Positions 22,688 to 29,212 of a DNA stretch of 34,301 nt are shown piece after piece. How positions within the stretch are numbered: the stretch's first letter is position 1; every line of letters starts with the position of its first letter. Under the pieces are notes generated by a model that was not told where the DNA came from, ran no database searches, and saw nothing but the letters and a program-made list of their open reading frames with translations. This stretch comes from a virus. The DNA is taken from positions 1 to 34,301 of the IMG/VR virus record IMGVR_UViG_3300047374_000049, one strand, 5' to 3'. The translations under genes were made by a program, and so were the position numbers.

Positions 22688-23362
22688 TCAACCTTTGTTT
22701 TCCTGTACGTCAAAATAACGCACTACGTCAGACAGTGCTGGCACGCCGGCACGCCTCTCTATGGCTTGGTCACACACCGCAAGCGTGGCAGCACGTACAT
22801 CGTCAGCCGATACCTCACGCAATGCCAGCCGGCGTGCGTGTGCTATCTCATTATCGTACAGCCTCACCTGTCCTGTCGCCTGTTGGACGGCACGCAGATA
22901 GGCATGGCATAGCTCACCAGCGTGCGTGTCTGTCTGTGGTTGTGCATCCCCCAGACCCCCTATCTCTTTGCTGATATCATCTTCTTGGTCTGCGCGTAGC
23001 TGTAGCGCCTTGGCCGTGTGTATATCTTCATAGGTTGGCAGCGGTTCATCGCCCTTCCACAGCACCTGATACCTGTTTGTCTTCCACCCGCTGGATGTCT
23101 CTTGATACTCTTTAGGGTTTAGCTGGCGCACATACTTGCCATCCTTTAACCGCTTCATCGCATCCAGAATGCTCTTTCTTTCCGCATAGCCGCTCACTGA
23201 GCATAGGGTATCGAGAGATGGCCAGCATACCCCAGCGCGATTAACAAACGCACACAGCGCCCCCAGAACGCGAAGCTCACGCTCTTTTAATTTGCGGTCG
23301 CCACACGCACGCATTGGCATGACACTGTACGGGCGTTTGTTCTCAGAAAGGGATTTTGTCAT
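22688..23362 (-). CDS. Winged-helix replication initiator-like protein
   Basis: A 224-residue protein. Residues about 25-85 form a winged helix like those of phage replication proteins (HTH_36 / lambda O type): 'RKLKERELRVLGALCAFVNR', then 'CWPSLDTLCSVSGYAERKSI' and 'DAMKRLKDGKYVRQL'. The C-terminal half is charged and helical ('DNEIAHARRLALREVSADDVRAATLAV', in part) and could contact the helicase, as DnaD/O-like proteins do. It lies close to the primase-helicase and to the GTGCGA array. Initiator is the best guess; a transcription factor is possible. It overlaps the upstream gene by 20 bp. Confidence 0.7.
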   Translation of the reverse strand: MTKSLSENKRPYSVMPMRACGDRKLKERELRVLGALCAFVNRAGVCWPSLDTLCSVSGYAERKSILDAMKRLKDGKYVRQLNPKEYQETSSGWKTNRYQVLWKGDEPLPTYEDIHTAKALQLRADQEDDISKEIGGLGDAQPQTDTHAGELCHAYLRAVQQATGQVRLYDNEIAHARRLALREVSADDVRAATLAVCDQAIERRAGVPALSDVVRYFDVQENKG

Positions 23363-23927
23363 CGAGCTTGTCCTCTAGGTCTGTTTTCTTTACGTCACTC
23401 ACCACTGCGCCGGGGAACGCATCCTTGACAGCAACGGCTAGCGTGTTCTGCTCTGACCACTTGGCCAGTATCACCGCCACCTCTTGCACGCAATACACCA
23501 GCGCGTCAGGCATGTCCTTCTTGATATGCATAACCGCTTGCTCATCACGCGCTATCGCAACGACCTTGCCATCAGCATGCGCAGTCCACACGTCCATGCC
23601 AATCTCTTTGCCGCCCAGCGCGATGGCTTCCTTCTCCAACGCCGCATAAGCACGCAAGGTCACAGCCACATGATGTTCAACATCAACCGCCGCATCACGA
23701 TGGATAGCATCGTTGAGCTTGTCCATCTGCTGCCAGAACCTATCCCGCAATTCAGGCGACACAAGGTTAGGCAATCTCTCCACACCCCACCGGCGTTCAT
23801 AGTCAGACACAACCCTGTCATATTCTGTGAGGTAGTTTTGTATCTTCCGATAGGTTGCCTCACTTGTCACCTTGGTTCCCATCATCCGTCTCAATGCTGT
23901 AGCATCAGGCTTCTTTACTTTTCTCAT
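23343..23927 (-). CDS. Conserved replication-region protein with SSB-like acidic tip
   Basis: A 194-residue protein of unknown fold. It starts MRKVKKPDATALRRMMG, continues 'YRKIQNYLTEYDRVVSDYERRWG' (in part) and ends 'DLEDKLDDKIPF'. The last residues copy the C-terminal tip of bacterial SSB (DDDIPF), which binds host replication and repair proteins, yet no OB-fold pattern is visible. The ATG at 23927 has GAAAGG upstream; the longer frame would run through the repeat array and is rejected. It lies between the primase-helicase and the initiator-like gene. Confidence 0.68.
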   Translation of the reverse strand: MRKVKKPDATALRRMMGTKVTSEATYRKIQNYLTEYDRVVSDYERRWGVERLPNLVSPELRDRFWQQMDKLNDAIHRDAAVDVEHHVAVTLRAYAALEKEAIALGGKEIGMDVWTAHADGKVVAIARDEQAVMHIKKDMPDALVYCVQEVAVILAKWSEQNTLAVAVKDAFPGAVVSDVKKTDLEDKLDDKIPF

Positions 23928-23961
23928 CCCTTTGCCCTTTCTCCGTGCTGTGCGTGCGTGC

Positions 23962-24047
23962 GTGCGATAACCATAGGGATTATCGCACAACACCACGCGT
24001 GCGACTTCAGCGTGCGACCGTGCGATTTAAGGTTATTACAGTCGCAC
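23962..24047. repeat. GTGCGA iteron/dyad array (candidate origin or operator)
   Basis: The array has six copies of GTGCGA or its complement in 86 bp. GTGCGATAA (23962-23970) and TTATCGCAC (23980-23988) form a perfect 9-bp inverted repeat with a 9-base centre. Direct copies lie at 23999, 24012 and 24020, and an inverted copy at 24042-24047. A GTGC/TGCG run precedes the first copy, and an AT-rich TTTAAGGTTATTACA sits between the last two. It fills the non-coding gap after the primase-helicase and near the initiator-like gene, as an origin or autoregulatory operator would. Confidence 0.7.
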
Positions 24048-24053
24048 GTTTCC

Positions 24054-25856
24054 TTATAAGTCTTTGTATTCCCACACATAGCTACCTTCTATCACAATCG
24101 CACGCTTTGTCTGTAACGCATCCCTTGCATCTCTGCGCCTTGAACGCGTGCTATCGGGTGTTTTCGCACGGTGTTTGTCGTGCCACGCCGTCACTGGCAC
24201 GCGCTCTTGGCCTAGTTCGACAGACAGATTACGCAGTGCTTGCAGGGCTATCTTCTGCGGCTCCGTCAGCTTCGCACTACGCGGCTTCTTCTCTGGCATG
24301 TCGGCCTGTGTCATCACCACGCTCACATCGTCTATCAACGCCACCGGGGTCATCGTAAACGCTGCGTCTGGCATTGGCTCCGCGTCCTTCTGCTTCTCCG
24401 TGGTCAGCGTCACCGTCTCTTCCAGCTTGCTCACCTTGATGCTTGCGTCAACGGCGCCCAGCAACGCCGTGCTGCCGCGCATACCCCTCGCCGCGTCCTT
24501 CCCGGAATGGTGAATGGCCACCACCGCACATTCGCAGTGGCGCTTTACCACCTCGCACGCATCCACAAACATGCCCATGTCGGTTGCGCTGTTCTCATCA
24601 CCGCCGAGTAGGGCGCGTGCTACAGTATCCACAAACACCGCGCTGAACTTAGTATCGAGGTTGTCGATGGTACGCAGTAGGCGCTCCACATCGTCAGGTT
24701 CGCGAAACCTCACCGCCGTGGGTAGAACGTAAAACGGCACATCCGCTGTTAGCTTGTGATGCGCTTGCCATGCCTTGATACGCTTACCCAGACCGCCAAC
24801 ACCCTCGCCAGCTATGTACAGCACTGCGCCACGCTGCACTGGGTTATTGTGCCACGCCTTGCCATAAGCCACCGACAGCGCCATGTCTATCGCTAGGAAT
24901 GATTTACCAGCCCCCGGCTCACCGTATAGCACGCTGAACCCATGCTTGGTAAGCAACCCATCCACCAGCCATTCCACTGGCGGCATGTTGCGCAGATAGT
25001 GTACATCATACACATCGAATACGTCTGGGCGTTCTACTGGCGCTTCCACGACCACCGGCGCCTGTTCAATCGGCTGTGCCGATGTGACCAGCGCCGCTAG
25101 CTCTTCCTTCGTACCGCCAGCCTGTAGCCAATCGTAAACGTCTTGCTTATCATCCAAGCCCGGCAAGTTGACACAGTTGATAGAGTTGACCACGGGCAAG
25201 AGGTTAGCCGCCACTACGTCAGCATGTGCCTTGCCAGCCTCGTCAGCATCAGGCAACACCACAACGTCACGCCCTGCAAACCACTTATTTAGATCCGCGT
25301 GCCAGTTCTTCGCACCGCCGTGGCTGGTCGTTGCTACCGCACCCAGCTTCTTCATTGCGTCTGCGCACTTCTCGCCTTCCACCACAAATATCTTTTTGTT
25401 CGGGTTGGCTATGATGTCAGGCAGATTATACGGCACCGGGGTAACGTCCTTGACGTTCCACACCCAGCCGCCCTTGCCGTCAGGTCTGCGTTGCCTAAAT
25501 GTCTTTGGCTCGTATCGCACAACCTGATAGATGCACTCGCCATGCTCATCTATATAATCGTATGCCTTTGACATGTACCGCGCTGGCTGGATGGTCTGTT
25601 GCACTTGCTTGGCTATGCCGAATTGCTTTTCCAATATATCAGGCAGACTGCGTAGCTGTGCGCCCTCATTGATGCGCACCATGTCTATGACCCCGCCGCC
25701 TTCGTTGGCCTCGAAGTCAAACCATGTGCCTTTGCGCAAGTCTACACTGCGCGACCCGTGCGTACCCCAGCGCAGTTCATGGCCGCGCTTTTCTTTTGGT
25801 TCGCCCCAGTAGTGCCGCGCTATCTGTTCTATATATGCTGCTATGTTCTGTGTCAT
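24054..25856 (-). CDS. TOPRIM primase-RecA/AAA helicase (RepA-like)
   Basis: A 600-residue replication protein. The N-terminal 90 residues ('ELRWGTHGSRSVDLRKGTWFDF') resemble a primase N-terminal fold but lack the usual zinc-binding Cys/His set. A TOPRIM domain follows with VEGEKCAD (about 159-166) and LPDADEAG (201-208). The motor domain is RepA/AAA_25-like: Walker A GEPGAGKS (312-319), Walker B 'SAVFVD' (405-410) and a 'IHHSGKD' motif (448-454). The C-terminal 90 residues may be a winged helix. It should unwind the fork and make primers for the host polymerase. The ATG at 25856 with GAGGG upstream is preferred over a 14-codon extension. Confidence 0.9.
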   Translation of the reverse strand: MTQNIAAYIEQIARHYWGEPKEKRGHELRWGTHGSRSVDLRKGTWFDFEANEGGGVIDMVRINEGAQLRSLPDILEKQFGIAKQVQQTIQPARYMSKAYDYIDEHGECIYQVVRYEPKTFRQRRPDGKGGWVWNVKDVTPVPYNLPDIIANPNKKIFVVEGEKCADAMKKLGAVATTSHGGAKNWHADLNKWFAGRDVVVLPDADEAGKAHADVVAANLLPVVNSINCVNLPGLDDKQDVYDWLQAGGTKEELAALVTSAQPIEQAPVVVEAPVERPDVFDVYDVHYLRNMPPVEWLVDGLLTKHGFSVLYGEPGAGKSFLAIDMALSVAYGKAWHNNPVQRGAVLYIAGEGVGGLGKRIKAWQAHHKLTADVPFYVLPTAVRFREPDDVERLLRTIDNLDTKFSAVFVDTVARALLGGDENSATDMGMFVDACEVVKRHCECAVVAIHHSGKDAARGMRGSTALLGAVDASIKVSKLEETVTLTTEKQKDAEPMPDAAFTMTPVALIDDVSVVMTQADMPEKKPRSAKLTEPQKIALQALRNLSVELGQERVPVTAWHDKHRAKTPDSTRSRRRDARDALQTKRAIVIEGSYVWEYKDL

Positions 25857-25881
25857 CTTATTCCCTCTTCCCCTTTGGAAA

Positions 25882-25923
25882 TGGTAGGGCGCTGGCAAAG
25901 GGAGGAAACCCAGCGCCCTACCA
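25882..25923. other. Perfect 14-bp inverted repeat between SSB-like and primase genes
   Basis: TGGTAGGGCGCTGG (25882-25895) and its exact complement (25910-25923) flank a 14-base loop. No T run follows on the minus strand, so it is not a standard terminator. The loop in the transcript is pyrimidine-rich (TTTCCTCCCTTT) and could pair weakly with the purine-rich ribosome-binding region of the primase gene. It could be an mRNA processing or stability element, an attenuator, or a DNA-level site. Confidence 0.75.
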
Positions 25924-25927
25924 ACTG

Positions 25928-26545
25928 CTAGAACAGGTCAGCGCCACTCGCGGCTGGCTGTTCCACAGGCGCAGCCGGCGTTTCTGCCGGTGCGCTAGGT
26001 GCTTCCGCACCATCAAATGCCGTTGGGCGTTCTACCCACTGGCTGATTTCCCACACCGGCACCTTAAAACGCTGTTCGCCCTGCGGTGTGTTAACGGTTG
26101 CTGTCTTTGTGGCTGTCACCTTCATGACAGGACACAGACCGGGGTTGTTCGCGCGTTCAGCCTCGTACTGATTGTGTAGCTGGTCAAACGCAGACTGCAC
26201 CATCTTCGACTGGCTGCTGAACTCACGCAAGCCAATCTCGCGGCTGCACAGCTTCACACGAAACGCAGACTTGTGGTCTGCTGTCGGCTTGTCTGGCATG
26301 CGCTCACCCAGCTTGACCATGTGGAAGTCTGGGCGGTTGGCAACAAACGCCATATAGCCGACCTCGATGTTTTCCATGTCAATCGCTACCTCAAACGGTA
26401 ACGCCATCTCGATGCTTTCACGCACCCATTCGCCGTTTACGTTCTCGCTTTCAACGCGGTAGAACTCACCCACCTTCGCGTCAAACTTTATTATTGGCGT
26501 GATGTTACCACCGCCGCCGCTTTCATTTACTAAACCAAGTGCCAT
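25928..26545 (-). CDS. Putative ssDNA-binding protein
   Basis: A 205-residue protein made of a beta-rich domain (residues 1-165: 'NITPIIKFDAKVGEFYRVES', 'GYMAFVANRPDFHMVKLGE', 'KVPVWEISQWVERP') and an alanine/proline linker ending 'SGADLF'. A folded domain, a flexible linker and an acidic tip with terminal phenylalanine is the layout of SSB and of T7 gp2.5. Homologous phage proteins are commonly placed directly before primase-helicase genes, as here. No diagnostic OB-fold motif can be proven by eye. AAGGAA precedes the ATG. Confidence 0.62.
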   Translation of the reverse strand: MALGLVNESGGGGNITPIIKFDAKVGEFYRVESENVNGEWVRESIEMALPFEVAIDMENIEVGYMAFVANRPDFHMVKLGERMPDKPTADHKSAFRVKLCSREIGLREFSSQSKMVQSAFDQLHNQYEAERANNPGLCPVMKVTATKTATVNTPQGEQRFKVPVWEISQWVERPTAFDGAEAPSAPAETPAAPVEQPAASGADLF

Positions 26546-26563
26546 TTTATTTTCCTTTACACT

Positions 26564-27412
26564 TTACTGACCAGTTGCGCTGGCCTCGCATTGCCGTATG
26601 GCAATCCCTATTTGCATTGCAATTTTTGGCAAGATCGCATTGCCTAATCCTTTAAGTCTGTCCACCCTTCTGGGTATCCCATGAGCCACTCTACCCACTG
26701 CGGGTTCAGTGGGCCACCGACCTTCTCGCCCAAGTTCCCCTTCCCCCTGTCTGTCGTGCTGTCCTTGTGCATGAACGCGCGCGGTGTCGGCCACATCCTC
26801 GCCTGATCCGCCAAATTCGCCCCAAATTTCAAGTCGGGGTTCGTCTTGCTGATGCGTCTGCCCTGTTCGTCCAGTTGTCTCGGCCCGCCCGTCCCGTCCG
26901 ATGCTCTCGGTGTTGCCCATAAATCGCCCGATGATCCAGACCCGATCTCGTCTGTGCGGGGCATCGACACCGCAAGCCGGTACAATAAACGCCCTTGTGG
27001 CGTAGCCATCGGCTTCCAAGTCAGATAGCACTTGGTCGAGACCCATGGAGACATGACCATAAACATTTTCGAAAACGCACCAAGCGGGTCGTTTTTGTGC
27101 AACAATCTCGCGGATGTACGGCCAGATGTGGCGGTCATCTTCCGCGCCGAGGCGCTTCCCGGCTTGTGAGAATGGTTGACATGGATACCCGGCAGTAAGA
27201 ATTGTATCTCGTCCCCCGGCTGGGATTTTTTCTGGCTCATTTGCTAACACCTTTACATCTTCTTCGATTGGCACATCAGGCCAATGCTTTGCTAATATCT
27301 TGCGCGACCACGGCTCAATGTCGCAGAACATGGCTGGCGTTGACAGGCCAGCCCATTCAAACCCCAGCGCAAATCCACCGATGCCCGAACATAAATCTAT
27401 ATGACGCATCAT
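26564..27412 (-). CDS. C5 cytosine DNA methyltransferase
   Basis: A 282-residue Dcm-family enzyme. It has motif I 'DLCSGIGGFALGFEWAG' (SAM binding, residues 6-22), motif IV 'GYPCQPFS' with catalytic Cys78, motif VI 'FENV' (114-117), motif VIII 'HRRDRVWIIG' (about 153-162) and motif X 'LKGLGNAILPKIA' near 260. The target-recognition part between VIII and X is short (about 100 residues) and G/R/E/Q-rich. No partner endonuclease is present, so self-protection or regulation is likely. Its ATG overlaps the previous stop (ATGA). A second frame inside it is also open for 198 codons. Confidence 0.92.
   Translation of the reverse strand: MMRHIDLCSGIGGFALGFEWAGLSTPAMFCDIEPWSRKILAKHWPDVPIEEDVKVLANEPEKIPAGGRDTILTAGYPCQPFSQAGKRLGAEDDRHIWPYIREIVAQKRPAWCVFENVYGHVSMGLDQVLSDLEADGYATRAFIVPACGVDAPHRRDRVWIIGRFMGNTESIGRDGRAETTGRTGQTHQQDEPRLEIWGEFGGSGEDVADTARVHAQGQHDRQGEGELGREGRWPTEPAVGRVAHGIPRRVDRLKGLGNAILPKIAMQIGIAIRQCEASATGQ
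26644..27240 (-). CDS. Overprinted ORF within the methyltransferase (198 aa)
   Basis: This frame lies wholly inside the methyltransferase gene, shifted by one base, and covers its residues 58-256. It is not random-looking. It contains 'ASARKMTATSGR', 'CYLTWKPMATPQGRLLYRLA', 'LWATPRASDG' and the ending 'LNPQWVEWLMGYPEGWTDL'. From memory, these motifs recur in phage proteins annotated beside or within Dcm genes, so the second frame seems to be conserved in the wider family. The start has AAGGTG about 8 bases upstream. Whether it is translated, or joined to the methyltransferase by frameshifting, is unknown. Confidence 0.45.
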   Translation of the reverse strand: MSQKKSQPGDEIQFLLPGIHVNHSHKPGSASARKMTATSGRTSARLLHKNDPLGAFSKMFMVMSPWVSTKCYLTWKPMATPQGRLLYRLAVSMPRTDEIGSGSSGDLWATPRASDGTGGPRQLDEQGRRISKTNPDLKFGANLADQARMWPTPRAFMHKDSTTDRGKGNLGEKVGGPLNPQWVEWLMGYPEGWTDLKD

Positions 27413-27591
27413 TTGTTTGGCTGCCTGTTTGAGCTACGCCGCTTCATTGCAATGCGTGCTGTGTGCGCAGATATAACAGAACTACGCCACTTTGGGTTGC
27501 GCCATCTGTTGTTTACATCATGCCGGTCGTTGGCGTCAAACAACGCCTCTCGCTGTTTCTTTAGATGCGCGGCGAACTCTTCCACGCTCAT
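27409..27591 (-). CDS. Small basic protein, 60 aa
   Basis: A short protein beginning MSVEEFAAHLKKQREALFDA, with 'NNRWRNPKWRSSVISAHTAR' and an R/K-rich end. I take the ATG at 27591, which follows the resolvase stop by one base with GCGAG in front; an ATG at 27609 would add six residues. The stop overlaps the methyltransferase start (ATGA). Function unknown; it is basic enough to bind DNA. Confidence 0.6.
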   Translation of the reverse strand: MSVEEFAAHLKKQREALFDANDRHDVNNRWRNPKWRSSVISAHTARIAMKRRSSNRQPNK

Positions 27592-27592
27592 A

Positions 27593-28030
27593 TCACTCGC
27601 TAGTTTCATTGCACATAAGCTCCCTTGCAACCATGCAGAAATCGTTAAACGTCATCTCGACTGCGTACTTCCAGTCGTACCCGTCACCCATTTGGCGCTC
27701 AAACGTGGCTAGCATCGCCAGCGCCTCAATAGGCACGCGCCAGCGTTCCGGCAGTCTATCGAACTTATAGACCAGCGCCGGTATTTTGCCAGCCTTCTCC
27801 GCTGCCACGCAAATTTGATCCCAATGGCTGGGCGAGGCAAACGTGCTACCCTGCCGGTAGCGTTTGCATTCTATTACAAACGGAAACGCATCGTCTTCGC
27901 ACGTCAGGTCAGGCAAGCCAGCCTCTGCCCATTGGTCTAGCACCCTGCGAAACTCTAGCCCAAGCTCCGCATGCAGCCTGTTCTTTACGTCACGCTCAAA
28001 CGATGCGCCCTTGTTGCGAGAGTTAACCAT
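27593..28030 (-). CDS. Holliday-junction-resolvase-like PD-(D/E)XK nuclease
   Basis: A 145-residue nuclease. 'NSRNKGASFERDVKNRL' puts a conserved glutamate at residue 12, 'WAEAGLPDLTCE' an aspartate at 41, and 'FVIECKRYRQG' the E-x-K pair at 54 and 56. This is the layout of Hjc/RecU/RecB-like phage nucleases, which would resolve replication or recombination intermediates before packaging. It overlaps the RHH regulator by 8 bp and leads into the methyltransferase operon. A restriction-type function is less likely given the early replication setting. Confidence 0.8.
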   Translation of the reverse strand: MVNSRNKGASFERDVKNRLHAELGLEFRRVLDQWAEAGLPDLTCEDDAFPFVIECKRYRQGSTFASPSHWDQICVAAEKAGKIPALVYKFDRLPERWRVPIEALAMLATFERQMGDGYDWKYAVEMTFNDFCMVARELMCNETSE

Positions 28031-28217
28031 TGCGTGCCGCCGCTATCACCCGGTCTAAGTCAGACCCGTCTTTGGTCAGGCGCTTTTCTAATTCTTGCGC
28101 CAGTATTTCGTCAGCCAGTGACGCCATCGAGCGATGCGCCGACTGCTCTACCGCTTCCTTCAGCATCAAAACCGTCTTGGTTCTGAGCCGCAATAATGTT
28201 GGTTTTGTTGTTGTCAT
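28023..28217 (-). CDS. Arc-like ribbon-helix-helix regulator
   Basis: A 64-residue protein: a short strand 'PTLLRLRTKTV' (DNA-contacting residues R10, R12, K14 in alternation), helix 'LMLKEAVEQSAHRS' and helix 'MASLADEILAQELEKRL'. This is the Arc/MetJ fold, which binds operators as pairs of dimers. It is the first gene of the long leftward operon. A dyad at 28219-28233 covers its ribosome-binding site and a matching dyad lies over the divergent promoter, so autoregulation is likely. RHH antitoxins are an alternative, but the neighbour does not look like a toxin. Confidence 0.85.
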   Translation of the reverse strand: MTTTKPTLLRLRTKTVLMLKEAVEQSAHRSMASLADEILAQELEKRLTKDGSDLDRVIAAARNG

Positions 28218-28218
28218 G

Positions 28219-28233
28219 ATATCGCCCTGATAT
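28219..28233. promoter_or_regulatory. Operator-like dyad O1 (ATATC-N5-GATAT)
   Basis: A 15-bp inverted repeat, ATATC GCCCT GATAT, starts one base before the RHH start codon. On the minus strand its centre AGGGC is the likely ribosome-binding site of the RHH gene. It shares the longer block ATGATATCG-N3-TGATAT with the second dyad 43 bp away, about four helical turns. Confidence 0.65.
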
Positions 28234-28250
28234 TTTTTCGCTATCTGCCC

Positions 28251-28281
28251 TTTACATTATGATATCGAAGTGATATATAAT
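28251..28281 (+). promoter_or_regulatory. Putative rightward promoter
   Basis: TTTACA (28251-28256) is followed, after 17 bases, by TATATA (28274-28279), or after 19 bases by a perfect TATAAT (28276-28281). Transcription would begin near 28287, about 35 bp before the first plus-strand ATG. The second dyad overlaps the spacer and -10, so a protein bound there should block it. On the opposite strand CATAAT (28261-28256) could serve as a -10 for the leftward operon. Confidence 0.6.
28262..28276. promoter_or_regulatory. Operator-like dyad O2 (ATATC-N5-GATAT)
   Basis: A second inverted repeat, ATATC GAAGT GATAT, has the same arms and spacing as O1 and lies in the spacer and -10 of the rightward promoter. 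It is the best candidate for a site bound by the RHH protein to control the plus-strand early genes. Confidence 0.65.
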
Positions 28282-28282
28282 A

Positions 28283-28315
28283 GTTGACGGCACGTTGACC
28301 GTTAGTTGAAAGGGA
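28283..28315 (+). repeat. Three GTTGA repeats at 11-bp spacing
   Basis: GTTGACGGCAC, GTTGACCGTTA and GTTGAAAGGGA follow each other with exactly 11-bp period (starts 28283, 28294, 28305), just after the rightward -10 and up to the ribosome-binding site. Copies one helical turn apart suggest a protein-binding site on one DNA face, perhaps for the LexA-like winged helix at the end of this operon. Confidence 0.55.
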
Positions 28316-28320
28316 ATAAA

Positions 28321-28566
28321 ATGACAGCATCAGCAAAAACATTTGATTGGATTACAGACAAGATTGCCAAGGGCATGACAGTCGCAATCACAACTGGCTT
28401 AAAATCAATTCACGTATCACCAAAGACGTTTGCTGCGTTTGACAAGGCTGGTCAGCCGATGTTCAAGATCAACAGCGCAAACGAATTGATGATGGCAGAG
28501 GGCAAATCATACGTCTGCATCGCAACACCTGACATGGTGTTGGTCAAAGTTTCAGCACACGCATAA
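28321..28566 (+). CDS. Unknown early protein, 81 aa
   Basis: The first rightward gene. It encodes MTASAKTFDWITDKIAKG, then 'MTVAITTGLKSIHVSPKTFAAF' (in part), 'SYVCIATPDMVLVKV'. Mixed helix and strand with no membrane segment. The ATG at 28321 has AAAGGGA in front; a TTG five codons earlier is less likely. Small proteins of similar layout occur in early regions of marine phages, function unknown. A host-takeover role is only a guess from position. Confidence 0.72.
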   Translation: MTASAKTFDWITDKIAKGMTVAITTGLKSIHVSPKTFAAFDKAGQPMFKINSANELMMAEGKSYVCIATPDMVLVKVSAHA

Positions 28567-28578
28567 AGGGGCAGCATA

Positions 28579-29202
28579 ATGAAGTTCATCGTCTACTACC
28601 GCGTATCTACTCAGCGTCAAGGCCAGTCCGGCCTTGGCCTTGAGGCACAGCAGCACGCATGTGCGCATTACGATATTGTCGCTGAATACACAGAAGTAGA
28701 AAGCGGCAAGAAATCTAACCGCCCGGAGCTAGCCAAGGCATTGGCGCACGCCAAGAAGATAGGCGCGACACTGCTTATCGCAAAGCTCGACCGGCTGGCG
28801 CGTAACGTCCACTTTATCACAGGCTTGCTCGAAGCTGGCGTGCCTATTACATGCGCCGACATGCCAGAGGCAGACCGCACATTCCTACAGATGGCCGCTG
28901 TCTTTGCAGAATGGGAAGGTCGCCGCATCAGCGAACGCACCAAGGCAGCGCTAGCCGCAGCCAAGCGCCGTGGCGTAAAGCTCGGCTCACCTGACCCTGC
29001 AAAGGGTGGTTCAGTTACCGGCAAGCAACGCGCCAGCGCCACCGCACAGGTAGCGCCGCAAGCTATGCCTATTATCAACGCATTGCGCAAGGCTGGTCAG
29101 AGCCTACGCGCCATCGCATCCGCGCTCAATGACGCGCAGATACCGACCGCAATGGGCGGTCAGTGGCACGCATCTAGCGTGCGTAATCTCATCAACGCAT
29201 AA
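28579..29202 (+). CDS. Small serine recombinase (resolvase/invertase family)
   Basis: A 207-residue recombinase. The catalytic domain has 'VYYRVSTQRQG' with nucleophile Ser10 and Arg8, and 'LLIAKLDRLARN' with D71, R72 and R75; a long E helix follows ('ERTKAALAAAKRRGVKLG'). The C-terminal helix-turn-helix reads 'GQSLRAIASALNDAQIPTA' and 'WHASSVRNLI'. It lacks the large C-terminal domain of serine integrases, so it is more like Hin/Gin or Tn3-type enzymes that invert or resolve DNA. No flanking crossover sites were recognised. It starts 12 bp after the 81-aa gene. Confidence 0.92.
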   Translation: MKFIVYYRVSTQRQGQSGLGLEAQQHACAHYDIVAEYTEVESGKKSNRPELAKALAHAKKIGATLLIAKLDRLARNVHFITGLLEAGVPITCADMPEADRTFLQMAAVFAEWEGRRISERTKAALAAAKRRGVKLGSPDPAKGGSVTGKQRASATAQVAPQAMPIINALRKAGQSLRAIASALNDAQIPTAMGGQWHASSVRNLINA

Positions 29203-29212
29203 GGGGAATATC

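Noticed and set aside
23928-23996. N-terminal extension of the 194-aa replication-region protein
   Set aside because: It would run through the GTGCGA dyad and has no ribosome-binding site, while the ATG at 23927 has one.
28023-28030. RHH gene and following nuclease as a toxin-antitoxin pair
   Set aside because: The downstream protein has resolvase-type catalytic motifs and sits in a replication operon. Regulator plus nuclease is the simpler reading.
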